A stretch of 64,000 bases of DNA from Phaseolus vulgaris (lineage: Eukaryota; Streptophyta; Magnoliopsida; Fabales; Fabaceae), in assembly GCF_000499845.2 (NCBI RefSeq), contig NC_023749.2, positions 43,210,177 to 43,274,176 of the forward strand. Reading direction: 5' to 3'. Under the pieces are notes generated by a model. It searched no databases, was not told the DNA's origin, and saw only the letters and a program-made list of their open reading frames with translations. Both the position numbers and the translations under genes were made by a program. Of the stretch, positions 33,938 through 45,930 are shown one piece after another (the stretch's first letter is position 1; each line of letters starts with the position of its first letter).

Positions 33938-34915
33938 TATGTTCTGTAATGGTCATTGAGGTGTTCACTAATGCATGTGAAATCTCACATTTTTATTATA
34001 GGTATGAACTTATCCCATTCGAAAAGATTCACTTTTATTATAATTCAATGGTACATACACTTTAATCAACATTCCTTATATTTAACAAAATTTCGGCAGC
34101 ATTTCGCATTAGTCTTCAAGTGGCACGAAATGAAAGTGGTGACACACGAAATCTCCGCAATCAAATATACACTCGAAGAACAACAGAAAATGCTATGAAC
34201 AAAAATTATGTAAAATATGTGACATGTCAATTACAAGTTAAGTACTAATGAACTAATAAAAAGTTATTGGTCTTCCCAAACTATCCCCTTGAACAATTCA
34301 AGACTCAATACAATTACTATCACTACAAATTAACAAATTTAGTCATACAATATAAAATTAACAAATTTATACAAGCAATTCAATAAATAATATTAATTAT
34401 AAATCATGAAAATATTTATAAAATAATATTACTCTAATTACAATCTATTTAATTAAAATTTTTATTTTAACCTAACAATTAACATACTCATGAAAAAAAT
34501 AATATAAATTATTGATAACTACAAAAAAAAAAGTTATAACAAATACAAATTAACATAAGTACTAAAAAAAAAGTTTGAAACAAAAATAAAAGTTTGCACC
34601 AAAAACAAAAAATAAAAATATATTTAAAAAGTCTGAAAACTACACCAACCTCATGATGGTGGGCAACAACGACGATGACAAAGCACAATGTGAAATACGC
34701 AGTGGTGCACAATTAAGACAACGACAAAGTGCGAAGAGAAACATGCAGTGGTGGGCAGCAACGACAACAATGCGCAAAAGAGAAACGCACAATGATGGGT
34801 AGCAATGACGGTGACAAGAAATGTAGGCACAATGGGAACTGCACAATGAGAACCTAAAGCAAGGAGAAAATGTAAAATGAAGTAATGAGGGTGGAAGACC
34901 TTACAAAGGAAGTAA
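33938..34915. other. 5' leader region of CACTA 2, left of the nested element
   Basis: AT-rich up to 34620, then a purine/CA-rich segment (34630-34880) with recurring GTGGGCAGCAACGAC and GAGAAACGCACAATG pieces. No coding is seen. Confidence 0.5.
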
Positions 34916-35039
34916 CACTAAAAAAAAAAAAATTATTATCGTGGCCAAAAACGGAGGCTAAGTATGAAAAACCTACACAAAAGGGTGATTATCGTCGGCA
35001 TAGCATTAATAAGAATTTTGAAGCTAATATACTCGACGT

Positions 35040-35440
35040 AAAGATATATTGGCGGGTGTGGGCGACACATGGCGGGTGTTTTTTTGCGTAGGTGAAGCGT
35101 GGGCTTAGCCTACAAGGAGTTTAGAAATTTATAAAAAATTGTGAGTTTGACCCACGCTAAGCGCACACAAAATTATATTAGCGTGGGCCAAGCCTTCAAA
35201 ATGTCCAAGTAGTTATAAAAAATTGTGAGTTTGACCCACGCTAAGCCCACACAAAATTATATTAGAGTGAGCCAAGCCTTCAAAATGTCCAAGTATAGTG
35301 AGTTTAGCCACGAGGGGCACACAATAAGCGTAGGCTAAGCCTTCATGTTGGCCACAAATTAGCGTCGGCTTAGCCTTCAAAATATTCAAAATATTTTTTA
35401 TATTTTTTATTTGAAAAAGTGTAGGCTTAGCCTACGAGCA
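35040..35440. repeat. Left subterminal repeats of CACTA 3
   Basis: Repeated GTGGGCTTAGCCTAC, GACCCACGCTAAGC and GCCTTCAAAATGTCCAAGTA units in both orientations, including a tandem copy about 75 bp apart (35145-35290). Confidence 0.85.
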
Positions 35441-36311
35441 CACAAAGAATTTCAGTTTGAAATATATTTTTATTGAAATAAATCAATTTTAAAAAGAAAA
35501 CTATTTTTTTATTAAAATAAATCAATTTTAAATTACTCTACTTCTCTTTTTCTTATTGCATTTATCCTATTTTTTACCTATTTCATTTTTTTCAATATAA
35601 TTATTCAAGATAAAATTATTGTAGGAAGCAATCTAACATTAAGAAATGTTTTTCTTACTAAAAAAAATTTATTTATAACTTTTTCTTTATACGTTTTACT
35701 TGTCTTGAAAATTGAATATTGTTTTTAAAATGAGCAAGAAAAAATATTTTTTTAATAGGAACAAGGAAAAGAACAAGAAAAATTATTTTCTAATACATGG
35801 CCCACGATAATAAACTTGGAATTTTGTACAAAAATACAAAGGTAGAAACGTGATATCTGTGGTTTTTGATTGAAGATATTTTGATTGAAATTGAACTAAA
35901 GTTACTTTAATTAACTAAGGTTGAGCTGGTAGATACCAAGACAAACTTACCTTCACACTCTTCAAAATACTAAGAAAAACAGAAAACACGTTTTAAAAAA
36001 TAGTAACTTGATGACAAACAGAAGTTGAGCTATATAAGGTTCCAAGAAACTTCTACTTTCTGATCATGTAAACCTAGAGAAGTTAAATCTTAAACAATTT
36101 GAAACCTTTCTTGTTTTAACATAACAAGAAAGATCCTAAAACTAAAGAGATCATCTACATAACAAATGACTACAAACATTCCCAAAGAACAAGGACACAC
36201 ACTCAAACAAACTATGCTTAACACCCTGCTACTAAACCTAAAAACAACAGTGCCTAGGCTCCAAAAAGAACATCAAAAGCACTATAACTGCAACAAAAAT
36301 AGCATCAAAAC

Positions 36312-36474
36312 AGCACCAAAACTGCAGCATAAACCAACATTTATATAGCATAAAACCAGCTAAAAACAGTACCAAAACTACAGCAGAAAACCAACATTTA
36401 TACAACATAAAACCAGCAAAAAGCAGTACCAAAACTGCAGCAGCAAACCAACATTTGTACAACATAAAAACATC
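36312..36474. repeat. 57-bp tandem repeat, about 2.8 copies
   Basis: Unit AGTACCAAAACTGCAGCAG then AAACCAACATTTATACAACA and TAAAACCAGCAAAAAGC. Read on the minus strand it is open (MLYKCWF repeated), but this is a by-product of the repeat length being a multiple of three. Confidence 0.85.
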
Positions 36475-37168
36475 GACCTCTATTCTTGCCAGAAACTGTA
36501 ATTAATTTAGCTAAGTAAACAAAATTGTCCTCCTCACATAAGCATTTCTAAGAAAGTTTATGTTCCATCAGCCCCCAATAAACACTAGTTTGCTTACAAA
36601 CATCACCAGTAAAAAATGTGGTCATGGACAACACAACCATTCCCCCAACTTCTAAAGTTCACTTATAGAACTCAATTTATCTCCACTACATCTTGTAAAT
36701 TTTCTTTTCATCTTTCCTACCAATATTGCCTAACTGAAAACATAAAAATAGGTTGAAAGAGTTGCTTGTCAATTTTGACCTTTCCCAAGACATAATCATT
36801 GTTAACCGTGCAAAGCACTTCTTATCCTCAGAGGGAGGAACTAAGTTATAAAGCAATAAAATATGAGAAACTATATGTAATTTTAATGGAAGAGTAATTT
36901 TGTCATTTGAACATAATTTTTATCATATCTTACCATTATTTGGTCCATGTTGAATACAGGAAAAGGTAACATAATTTAGTTATCTAATTATCTGAGGTGC
37001 ACTAAACATTTGATTAGCTTAAGCTTATCATGCTTGGATTCTATCATATTCATATCGTAAGTTGTTTTTATCCCACTATCATCCTATCATACCTTAACAG
37101 CACTATACCACATGTAGATAATTAATAATCCACAAAAAATATGTAACAGGAGACCAACAAAAAGTTAC
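36475..37168. other. Interior of CACTA 3, unassigned
   Basis: No recognised exon. A minus-strand stretch around 36730-36830 reads NNDYVLGKVKIDKQLFQ, which I cannot assign. Confidence 0.4.
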
Positions 37169-37304
37169 CTTGGAGAACAAGGTATCCAATGCTTTAGTAG
37201 ACACTCGTTTCATTGAGGTAACCTTTGAAACTGGGACTTTCCCATGTGAGCATTGGACAAACGAGTTGTCAAGAGGACTGCATATACCTTGCAAAGTAAA
37301 CCTC
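37169..37304 (-). pseudogene. UBP26: UBP26-like fragment, downstream exon
   Basis: Encodes [20 protein letters not shown] followed by [17 protein letters not shown] and then a good splice donor (CCAAG/GTAACT at 37167-37168). The acceptor is probably TTATAG at about 37305. The [15 protein letters not shown] block is how I recognise the part of plant UBP26 that follows the peptidase domain. The expected start of this exon is diverged or lost. The exon follows 37435-38103 in the correct order and strand, with an intron between. Its presence as exon plus intron shows that genomic DNA, not mRNA, was captured. Confidence 0.7.
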
Positions 37305-37434
37305 CTATAAAATACTAATACATCAATTAACATGACTCTAATAATTGTTTGAAAGGAAAAGCACTAACATTGGAATAATGTTGTCAGCCTACTGGCGAAG
37401 GCATTCGCTAGAAATCCAATAAAATGGTTTTTAC

Positions 37435-38103
37435 AGTGGTTGAACAGGAGCTTCAGCTAAAACAGATCGAACCTCCTGTCTCCTTCCAGTAATACGACCC
37501 AATTCCAACTCTTTCTTATTATTATACTCCTGACAAGCTTCATCATATGAGGCATTGAAATTTTGAATCTCATTACAAAGATGAGATGCAAGAGAAGCAC
37601 CATTTTGCAAAGCAACTTCCACACCCTCTCTTTCATCATGCTTAGCACCACAAATTACACTCCCAATTTCACCAACATTTTTGTATGTTTAAGATGGTAC
37701 ATCAACATGTACGCATCACTAGACAAAAATGTCTCCACAAGTGAAGATTTTGAATGATAGGGATGCAAACCATTTACATTATTGTCAGCTACTATCGCTT
37801 GAGAAGAATTAGAATGAATTGCATCAGTCTTGATGGATTTAGAGGTAGAATTTGAAGACCCTTCGCTAAATGGATGACAACCCAAATTAGTAACATGCTC
37901 ATCATCAAATTCCCACCATTGCCCAGTGTTTACATCCTTAATATGAGCAATGTAATGACCACTATTAGCACCAGTTCCCTTGTGAATCAGTACAGCTGAC
38001 AAGTCATACACCAAGTCGAACTGAGACAGCTCAGACATTTTATATCGCATATCAAGTTCAGCAGGAAACGAGAAAGCAGAAGAAATTTCTTCTTTGTTGT
38101 AGT
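37435..38103 (-). pseudogene. UBP26: UBP26-like fragment, peptidase C-terminal exon
   Basis: A 669-bp exon bounded by TTGACAG (acceptor) and CCACT/GTAAAA (donor). It encodes FPAELDMRYKMSE, YDLSAVLIHKG, then GANSGHYIAHIKD with the catalytic His of USP proteases (SGHY), and WWEFDDEHV. It continues into FLSSDAYMLMYHLK, a frame change near 37690, then CNEIQNFNASYDEAC and ITGRRQEVRSVLAEAPVQPL. Plant UBP26 removes ubiquitin from histone H2B in the nucleus; assignment is by remembered similarity. The Cys box and N-terminus are absent, so no active protease could be made. Confidence 0.78.
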
Positions 38104-38940
38104 CTGTCAACACAAATAATACAGAAATACACTATCAGAACACAAATGAATGGTAAACAAAATCAAACATTGCAACATATATAGGGAAACACCATTAAAA
38201 AACCACTATTTTAAGAAAGAAACATGACAAATCATGCTCCATTTCTTGAGAGATGAAGATGTGTTATGCTTCATCCGAATGTAAATGGATCTCTTGGCAA
38301 TTTTGAGCAACTATGAATGACCCTCCCAAGGATATATTTTTCTCTGAAAATATGCATGCGCCACTAGACTATGTTTATAATACTTTCAACTTAAAAATTT
38401 CAGAAGATGAAATAAGCTTTGAACTAAGAAGCAAAGACACCACTCCTTCTTGAAGTGCCATATTGGCAAATACATTTGCAACAGTTACTCCTCGCTATCA
38501 CTTCCACTTTGAAGGACATCAAACTACTAATGTCTTCTCACCTCTTCTAGTAAAGCTCATTATCATAGGAAAAAAAATAGTTGATTTGGAAAGGTGAATA
38601 TACCTTTTCTTCTAAGTCATAATTTCATCTTATTGAGATTCTTTTATAAAGAGACAGTTCTTTCATTGCAAAATAATGAGTACTCACTAATATTGTTTTG
38701 AGGCTTACTATTATAAGAAGATGAATAAGTGACATGTAGAATTCAGGAAGCAACATGCAAAAATAGACAGAGAATAGAGGGAAAATGACAAAGAATAGGT
38801 TTGAAATTCGTGAAAGGTAGGTATTGAGATGTGTGTAGAAACTGAGATTCCTCTTGAAGTTTGTCTCATTACTTAACTACAACCATGGAGTGGCTAGGTA
38901 GCAGCTACTACAAACCTAGAATACCAGCCCACATAGCTAC
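38104..38940. other. Interior of CACTA 3, probably intron or filler
   Basis: Upstream of the captured exon on its strand; no further UBP exon recognised. Confidence 0.4.
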
Positions 38941-38942
38941 CA

Positions 38943-39349
38943 AAAACCGTCCCACACAGCAACCAAAACCAGAACCCCAACCATCCCAACCAGCAGCTAC
39001 AAAACACCAAAAATAGGACAATATACACCCCATTACTCACCAGAAGCATTGTTGAGACCTACTGCAATTCAATACCCCTTACTGACTAACTTTGATCTTC
39101 CCCTTCAGTCATCTTTTGGTCTTCCATCATCTCCATTTATCCACAAAAATCGTCCCACACAGCAACCAAAACCAGAACCCCAACCATCCCAACCAACAGC
39201 TACAAAACACCAAAAACATGACAATATACACCCCATTACTCACTAAAAGCATTGTTGAGACCTACTGCAATTCAATACCCCTTACTGAATAACTTTGGTC
39301 TTCCCCTTCAGTCAGCTTTTGGTCTTCCATCATCTCCATCCATCCACAA
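38943..39349. repeat. 203-bp tandem duplication
   Basis: Two near-identical copies; CGTCCCACACAGCAACC starts at 38948 and 39151. The second reads open for about 65 codons (PKPEPQPSQPTATKHQK) but has no known motif. Confidence 0.9.
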
Positions 39350-39944
39350 TACCTTCACATCACCTTCAACACAAATAGATACCTTTCATATATAATGTGT
39401 TGAATAATGTTTTCAGCAATCGTGGCTGACCTAAAATCTCACACTAACTATCTACTAAACTCCTCATACCACTAAGTTAACCCTAATGGGTTTTGAGATT
39501 TTAATTCTTATCCTCTTAAAGTTGAATTTCAGTTCAAGGTCTACTGCACATGTGCAATATTTATATGTTAATTAACATATAAATCTTAAGCTTTTGAGAT
39601 ATGTGTTGTAGTGAATGGTTGTGTTGATCCAAACAAGGTGTTGAAACTTCGTGGAATCTGAAAAACGCTGGAGTGCAATCAAACTTTAGAAGGTATATTA
39701 AAATAGCAGAAATCATTTTCGAAAGGTGTTTAGGGGAATTTGATTCTTGCTGTCTACCACAGACAATTCGAATAACGCAAAGGACCACTATTACTCCTAA
39801 CTCCCTCAGTAATCCAATGTGTATTCACTTATACCCTTTTTACACAAATTATTCGTAACATGTAAGGTAAAGGACTATTTGTATTAGGGTGGTCAATAAT
39901 ATAATGACATTAGAGATTCAACTATGCTTCCACTACTAGAAAAC

Positions 39945-40022
39945 TAAGGACCATCCTGCTAAAGTCTACTTAAAGGACCATCCTGCTAAAATCTACTTAA
40001 AGGACCATCCTGCTAAAATCCA
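39945..40022. repeat. 26-bp tandem repeat, three copies
   Basis: AGGACCATCCTGCTAAAATC then TACTTA, three times. It follows CACTACTAGAAAAC at 39932, which looks like another transposon terminus. Confidence 0.85.
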
Positions 40023-40519
40023 ACCTCACAAAGCTAAGATATTCACAGTCCTCTATCAATGACCTACAAGGAACTTAGCATCAAAATCATTCGAGAACTT
40101 AGCATCCTCTTAAATCAACATGTAAGAAGAAAAATCATCCTAGGGTTACACAAATCAGCATCATAATTGTAAGAAAAAACAAGTATATGGGAAACCTACA
40201 TCAAGAACCTAGGGTTACTCATTAACGGTCGTCAAAGAAGAAGAAGGAATGGAGGAATAAATGTGAAACTCGTCGTTCACGGTCTAAGCACGGTCATGGT
40301 CAAAGAAGAAGAAGGAGTGGAGGATGAATGTTCACGGTCGAAGCACGGTCACCGTCACAGAGTTTTGTGGAGTGGAGGAAGAAGAAGAAGAAGGAGTGGA
40401 GGAAGAAATGTTCCCTCAGCAGTTTTGTGGGCTCTTTGGCTCATATTCGAGTTCAACACCTTTCAACAACTACTAGAAATTTTGAAATAAATTAATTATA
40501 ATTTGATTATTTTTAATTT

Positions 40520-40660
40520 TAAAATCATAGTGTGGGTTGAACCTTCAAAACGTTTAAGTAGCGGGGACTTAGTTTCAAAGGCATAGCGGGGACTTAGCTT
40601 CAAAAGCATAACGTGGACTTAACCTTCAAAATTTTAAAATTTTATTATTATAATTTATTT
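40520..40660. repeat. Right subterminal repeats of CACTA 3
   Basis: AGCGGGGACTTAG.TTCAAA repeated two to three times after GAACCTTCAAAACGTTTAAG, similar to the left-end motif. Confidence 0.75.
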
Positions 40661-40720
40661 TATTTTATTTAAGTTTGCATCCGTTTTGCGTGGGTTTGGT
40701 CGACGAAAAATGCTTCCACT

Positions 40721-40760
40721 AACCCTAAACCCTAAACCCTAAACCCTAAACCCTAAACCT
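40721..40760. repeat. Interstitial telomere-type repeat
   Basis: Five and a half units of CCCTAAA, the plant telomere repeat, about 170 bp inside the CACTA 3 right end. Confidence 0.95.
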
Positions 40761-40932
40761 GGGCCCCACAAATATGTAGAAACTAATTACTTTTTTTTCT
40801 TGTAATGTGTGGATTTTTTGTGTGTTTGATGGACACTATTTTTTTTTCTTCTTCATTTTGTGTAGGTTTAACCTACGCAAATAGTGTGACCCACGCTTTC
40901 TATTGCAGCTAAATCTTATTATTCTTGTAGTA

Positions 40933-41311
40933 TAAAGACGAAGAGTGTCGCGAAGAACGAAACTATAAAGTTCAAAGTGTGAGAGAGACGAAGAACGAAA
41001 ACGTGGCAGATTTTGAATTAGAGTAAATAAACAACTTATAGATGATGGTTCTTACGTAAAACTATCATCTATGGGTATATTTGAAAAAGTACACAACGAT
41101 TTTAAAATCACTGTATATTTGATACTCATAGACGACGGTTCCCACAAAACACTTTCATCTATGAGTCTACTTATTGATATAAATAACAATTTTATCATGA
41201 ACCATCCTCTATATATTCATTTTAATTTAAAAAATGTTCAACATTTTGATTAACAACGTTTCATACTGAATCGGTGTATAAACTCTCATAAATGTTTTTT
41301 TTTCCCTAGAA
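40933..41311 (-). other. Probable 5' subterminal region of CACTA 2, right of the nested element
   Basis: ATAGATGATGGTT...AACTATCATCTAT and ATAGACGACGGTT...TTTCATCTATGAG form inverted repeats like the GACGGTTCC repeats at the ends of the plus-strand element 45256-52367. Confidence 0.5.
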
Positions 41312-42024
41312 CTACCTACAGTATTCACTTTCAAATGCTACAATATTATATGTTCGAGTCTCCTTTTCTACAAAGCGTATGACTTCTTCGGAATCAAGCA
41401 TTTTTTTCCAATTTTTTTTTATATTTTTTAATCCACACAAATATCATTGCTTAAATTAGTCAATTCAAATGTAATAAATTTTTAAGTTTTATACATCATA
41501 TCAAATTAATGAATATAAATATATTATTTTAATTTCAATAGTTTATTTACATGTTGATTTCAAATTAAAAGTCTTATGTGTTTTTAATTTATTTTTGTCC
41601 AGACAATGTATCTATATTTTTTATAAAAACAAGTATCATTTAACAATTTTATACAATGTTATTCGTTATTCTTGAAAAAGAATATTATATATGTGTGTGT
41701 GTGAATTTTATGTTTGATAAAAATAGTTTTTGAAATTATTTTCAACGAGAACATTTGCAATAGTTTTAATATGAGTATGCTTAAAAAATTTCTCAACCTG
41801 TTATTTCTTTTAACATATCATTTTCCTTTTTTATTTCTAAATTGATTTTTAATATTTTTAATTAATTTGTTAATAAAAGAACATTATTTACGACATAAAC
41901 TATTCAAATAAGTATATAATATAATTTATATATTGAAAGTATTTATTTAACCTTTTATTTAGATAAAATAACATTGATTATATACATTCAAGACTAAACT
42001 ATTAGGTTTACTTAAATTCAAGGA

Positions 42025-42085
<61 letters not shown>

Positions 42086-43854
42086 TATAACACCGAGAAC
42101 AAAAAGTAAAGGAAAATACACACCTTTAAAAAATACGTATAAAAAATTGAAAACGTGTTGTGTCATCATTTTATGGGAAAAGGGAAAACTGAAAAGTTTA
42201 AAACTCGTCCTTTTCCAATTTTTCACGATCCACAATTTCGGGTTAGTTAAATAATATGGACTTCCAAATTCAGCATATTGATATAAAAACTCAGCTCGTG
42301 ATTATTTTTCCTGTATTTTTATCTAAAATTTTATTTGTGAAGGCGAGTTAAAGAGTTTATAAGGTCTTAAAAAACTTATACAAATTTTTATAACTGACAT
42401 ATATAGTTTTTTTAATTAATTTTAGTAATTTATTCATAAAATATGTTAAAATAACGTTTTAATTTTTTTTAATAAATTAGATGATTAAAAAATACTAAGT
42501 TTAACGTAATAAAAGTTATAAATATTTGTTTCATTAATTGATTTAGTTAATCACAAGCTAAATTATCTACACATTTATGCAATTTTGTGACCGTTGTGTA
42601 GGACAAAGTAGTTGTTTTGCATCTATTAAAAAATAACTTAATCGTAACATATAATTTAGGGTAGCTTAAGGAGAAAATAGTTGTTAATGGTGATTCAATT
42701 TAAGTTCTTGTAATAAATATTATAAAATTGAATGAAGATTGAATGAGTATAAAATAAAATAAAAAATTTATCTCACGAATTGATAATAGAATTTCCTTTT
42801 GTTTCATAAGTATGGTGAGAAGTGAGAAGAACTTTCTGTTAATTCTGTTCATTTGAATAGTAATTTTGAAATAGAATGTGTCAGTTATGTGAGACAAGTT
42901 CAAAATAATCTCACCAAAATAGAAATTTTATACAAATAAAGACTTTACAAATTTAAAATGGGGTCGTTTTTACATTTTTCATAACTTTACTTCTTCTGTT
43001 ATTTTCTAACCATGTTAAAATAGAGTATTTTCAAATCTAAAAGTAGTGTTTATGAAATATCTTTAATTATAATTATAGATAATGCTAATATTTCGACCAC
43101 CAAATTGAAAGAAATCATTCTGAAATCAGCTACATTGGTTAAAAATTATTGCTCACTTAATTGAATACTCAAAAATATTTATTTTCATCTTAACACCCTT
43201 TAAACATGAGATTTTTTTTATAGGCAATTTAAACGTGAATTTTTATAGGCAATTTAAACATGAGATTTTTTGTATAGGCAATTTAAACATGATATCACTT
43301 TACAGTTTATAATGAAACATCGCAAGTAGTTGTTATATATAGGTTTTCTTTTCTTTGAATATTGATCTTACGTTGTTCCATCCTTCTTTTCCAATATCTT
43401 AAGAATCTTTCTAAAAGGAAAACAATGTTAGTGTCCACCAGTTTCTCCACTTTTATCATCTTCCTTATTTTGGATCATAGTAGGTTGATTTTAAAACAAC
43501 AAATTTCTCTTGTTTTGGAACTTTTCATCCCCATTTTTTCTTGCTTGTTTTAGTTTTCCTGTGTATGCGAAAAGAGTTAATTCGTATTTCCATTAGATCT
43601 TTTATATGCGTTTTGGATCACAGTATGCTTGGATTGCCATTCAACGAGTAAACTTGTGAGATTAATATTTCCAACTTTTCTAGAAAAAGCAAAAATATTT
43701 CCATTTAGTTCTAGAAAGGACATTGAGGCTTTTATGATGACTACAGGTGAATCTGGATCTAATACAAGTGCTTATGAAAATGTTTCAAATTAACTGATGT
43801 TCATTAATAAAATTTATTATTCAATCACATTATGTGGAATTACTTATGTAGTCA
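41312..43854. other. AT-rich DNA without a gene
   Basis: No coding signal. A three-copy GGCAATTTAAACATGAGATTTTT-type repeat lies at 43200-43290. Confidence 0.6.
42029..42085. repeat. (CT)n(AT)n microsatellite
   Basis: About 16 CT units followed by about 11 AT units. Confidence 0.95.
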
Positions 43855-44565
43855 TTTTTTTTATCAACGAAACATGGACAAATAAATTAAAATAAATATT
43901 TTATGAGTGTTCCAACCCTTATACATAATACAAATCGTGTTACTTACAACAATAATCTCAAAACTAATTTGAACATGATTTGAGCCATCTCATAGCATGA
44001 GATTGCCTCCTCAAACCAAGACCTTCAAATTGCTATAACTACAAACTTAAATCTACAACAGAAAAACAATACAACAACATCTTCAGAGGCTTCTTGCTGC
44101 AGTAGCATAACCCTAACCAAGGAGCACAAAAAAAGACTGGCCATCACCCTACACACGACCCTACATCAACTAAGAACATATCACATAACAAAGAAAATCA
44201 TAACAGAATAAGAAGTCAAATTTAGTACTAGAGGGAACCAGCCAACACAAGAAAGGATGAGCTTCATAAATCATATTTCATATCTAGATAGAATGACCAA
44301 ACACCCTACCGCATCCTTCCTCTCACAGGACACTCTTAATGCAAATAATATAATTCAAATTCTAATCGGAGAAGTAGTAGTTAAAAGCATCCATCCCGTG
44401 TTTCATCCATAGCCATGTCTTTAGTTGTGCAATTTTGGAAGATCTCCTCCGCATCCACCACCCCTTGCTTAAAGACAATATGATCCCTCTGTTCCCATAT
44501 ACACCACACAACTGCCACCTACATACGTTTCCAAACCAAGTTCTGTTTGAAAGATCGACGTGGCA
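43855..44565 (-). pseudogene. LINE (L1-type) 3' end
   Basis: Read on the minus strand from 44565: a WKRMWVAVVWCIWEQRDHI-like stretch with the frame broken once, then FKQGVVDAEEIFQ and LKTWLWMKHGM. This is the conserved C-terminus of plant L1-type ORF2 proteins. The 3' untranslated part runs to about 43860, where a T run (43852-43859) would be the poly(A) tail of the inserted copy. The upstream endonuclease and reverse transcriptase are absent, as is usual for 5'-truncated LINEs. Target duplications were not found. Confidence 0.75.
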
Positions 44566-44730
44566 ACTATTGTAAGCATGGTTGTTTATATAATCAACTA
44601 TTGCTGAAAAAAGTGTTTATCAGTAAACGAAAAATATTAGTAATGTAGAAAAGTACTTAAGGTATTAACATGAGTTAAATCGATTTTTCGTTCTTATATT
44701 CATGTGGAATTGGTTTTCATTCCTAATACA

Positions 44731-44895
44731 AATACGATGAGTCATTATGAAATATTTTAACATCCTAACTTAGTCCACACTAGTAAAGACTAATTTCTTG
44801 TAGTGTATTATGATGTCCACGTCAAATATGATGAGTCATTATGAAATATTTTAACATCCTAACTTAGTCTACACTAGTAAAGACCAATTTCAATA
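44731..44895. repeat. 94-bp tandem duplication
   Basis: Two copies of AATA(C/T)GATGAGTCATTATG...CTAGTAAAGAC. In the first a TTTCTTGTAGTG, the usual CACTA terminus, follows and ends at 44805. Confidence 0.8.
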
Positions 44896-45255
44896 AGTAT
44901 TTATGAGGTCTAAAATTTGGACTAGACACAAAAATCAATTTCAAATTATTGTAAAAGGACGAAAAATATATTTAACACAATTGTAAAATCCAAAAATTTA
45001 AATCAAACACTCACATAATCAATATTAGTATCTGAGTGAATTTTTGTGTAAGTGTTTAAGGAGTATTCCATTCGACTTTAAAAGAATTTTAAAAAATTAT
45101 GTAAATTTTAAAGAATTTGTAAGAGTATATATGATTTTTTTAAAAGATTTTTATGTTTAGGACTTTCAAGAATTTGTAAAAATATGAAATTATAATATCA
45201 GAAAAGGATCTTATAAATTTACAAGAATATAAATGTTTTTCCTTTATTTAGAAAA
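44896..45255. other. AT-rich spacer
   Basis: Nothing recognised. Confidence 0.5.
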
Positions 45256-45930
45256 CACTAGTACAAAATACTTCATTAACGACTCTCTTTAAAGACGGTT
45301 GGGAAAGAACCATCATAATAAGCGAGGCGGTGACAGTTTCATAAATATTTTGAATATTTTTGGCATTTTTAACGACGGTTCCTGCCTAAAACGTCGTTAA
45401 AGATGGATACGTAAGATACCACGACGGTTCAAGCGCCTGCGCCGCCTGTGAAGACGAGCGCGACCTCCTTGTTGGCCTGTTCGTTAACAAAGTTCCCGCT
45501 CGTACGCGCAAGTTTCTTTTCAACTTCGTTTCACTTTTGAGGTTAGTATATTTTTATTTATTATTTAATTATATATTAAATATTATTTACTATATTTTGA
45601 AAGTGTTTGTTCTGAGTTAGATATTGATTTTATATATTGAACGCACTGAGTTTGAGTCCGAGGGTGTCTGACCTTCGACAATCTGAATTTAGTTTTTAAT
45701 GATTAGATATTGTTTCTATATATTGAACGAACTGATTCTGATTCCGGAGGTGTCCGACCGTCGACAATTTTGATTTAGTTTTTAATGATTATATATTGTT
45801 TTAACATATTGAACGCACTGGTTCTGAGTCCAGAGGTGTCTGACCTTCAACAATTTTGATTTATTTTTTAATGATTACATATTGAACGCATTGGTTATGA
45901 GTCTGCATTGGTTCTTAGTTTAGCAGTTCT

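Larger units (their letters stand above)
34916..40932. mobile_element. CACTA element 3, Pack-type, carrying a host gene fragment
   Basis: Left end CACTAAAAAAAAA then ATTATTATCGTGGCC; right end on the minus strand TACTACAAGAATAATAAG (first base decayed from C). TAA flanks both sides (34913-34915 and 40933-40935). Both ends carry subterminal GCGTGGG...TTAGCCT and CCTTCAAAATGTCCAAGTAG motifs. The interior has no transposase; it holds an exon-intron fragment of a ubiquitin-protease gene, several tandem repeats and an interstitial telomeric run. Capture of gene fragments by CACTA elements is known in plants. Confidence 0.78.
22140..41311 (-). mobile_element. CACTA element 2 (minus), split by nested insertions
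   Basis: Contains, on the minus strand, a TNP2 transposase gene (33937 to 23037) and the start of a second gene (22985 to 22200). It is interrupted by a copia (23674-31511, TSD TATGT). A second CACTA (34916-40932, TSD TAA) appears to sit in its 5' leader. Inverted repeats of CATAGACGACGGTTC type at 41037-41150 fit its 5' subterminal region. The right terminus is tentatively at 41311 (TTCTAGGGAAAAAAAAAC on the minus strand, a decayed CACTAG). The left end was lost to the gypsy/LINE join at about 22140. Confidence 0.65.

Noticed and set aside
36238..36465. Minus-strand 75-codon hydrophobic frame as a membrane protein
   Set aside because: It is produced by a 57-bp tandem repeat whose length is a multiple of three.
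39932..39945. CACTACTAGAAAAC as the start of another nested transposon
   Set aside because: A good-looking terminus with a repeat array next to it, but no opposite end or duplication was found.
40781..40806. TTTTTTTTCTTGTAATG as an alternative right end of CACTA 3
   Set aside because: The next three bases (TGT) do not match the TAA at the left end, while the end at 40932 does.
44794..44805. TTTCTTGTAGTG as the right end of a CACTA element
   Set aside because: No left partner with a matching flank (TAT) found upstream.
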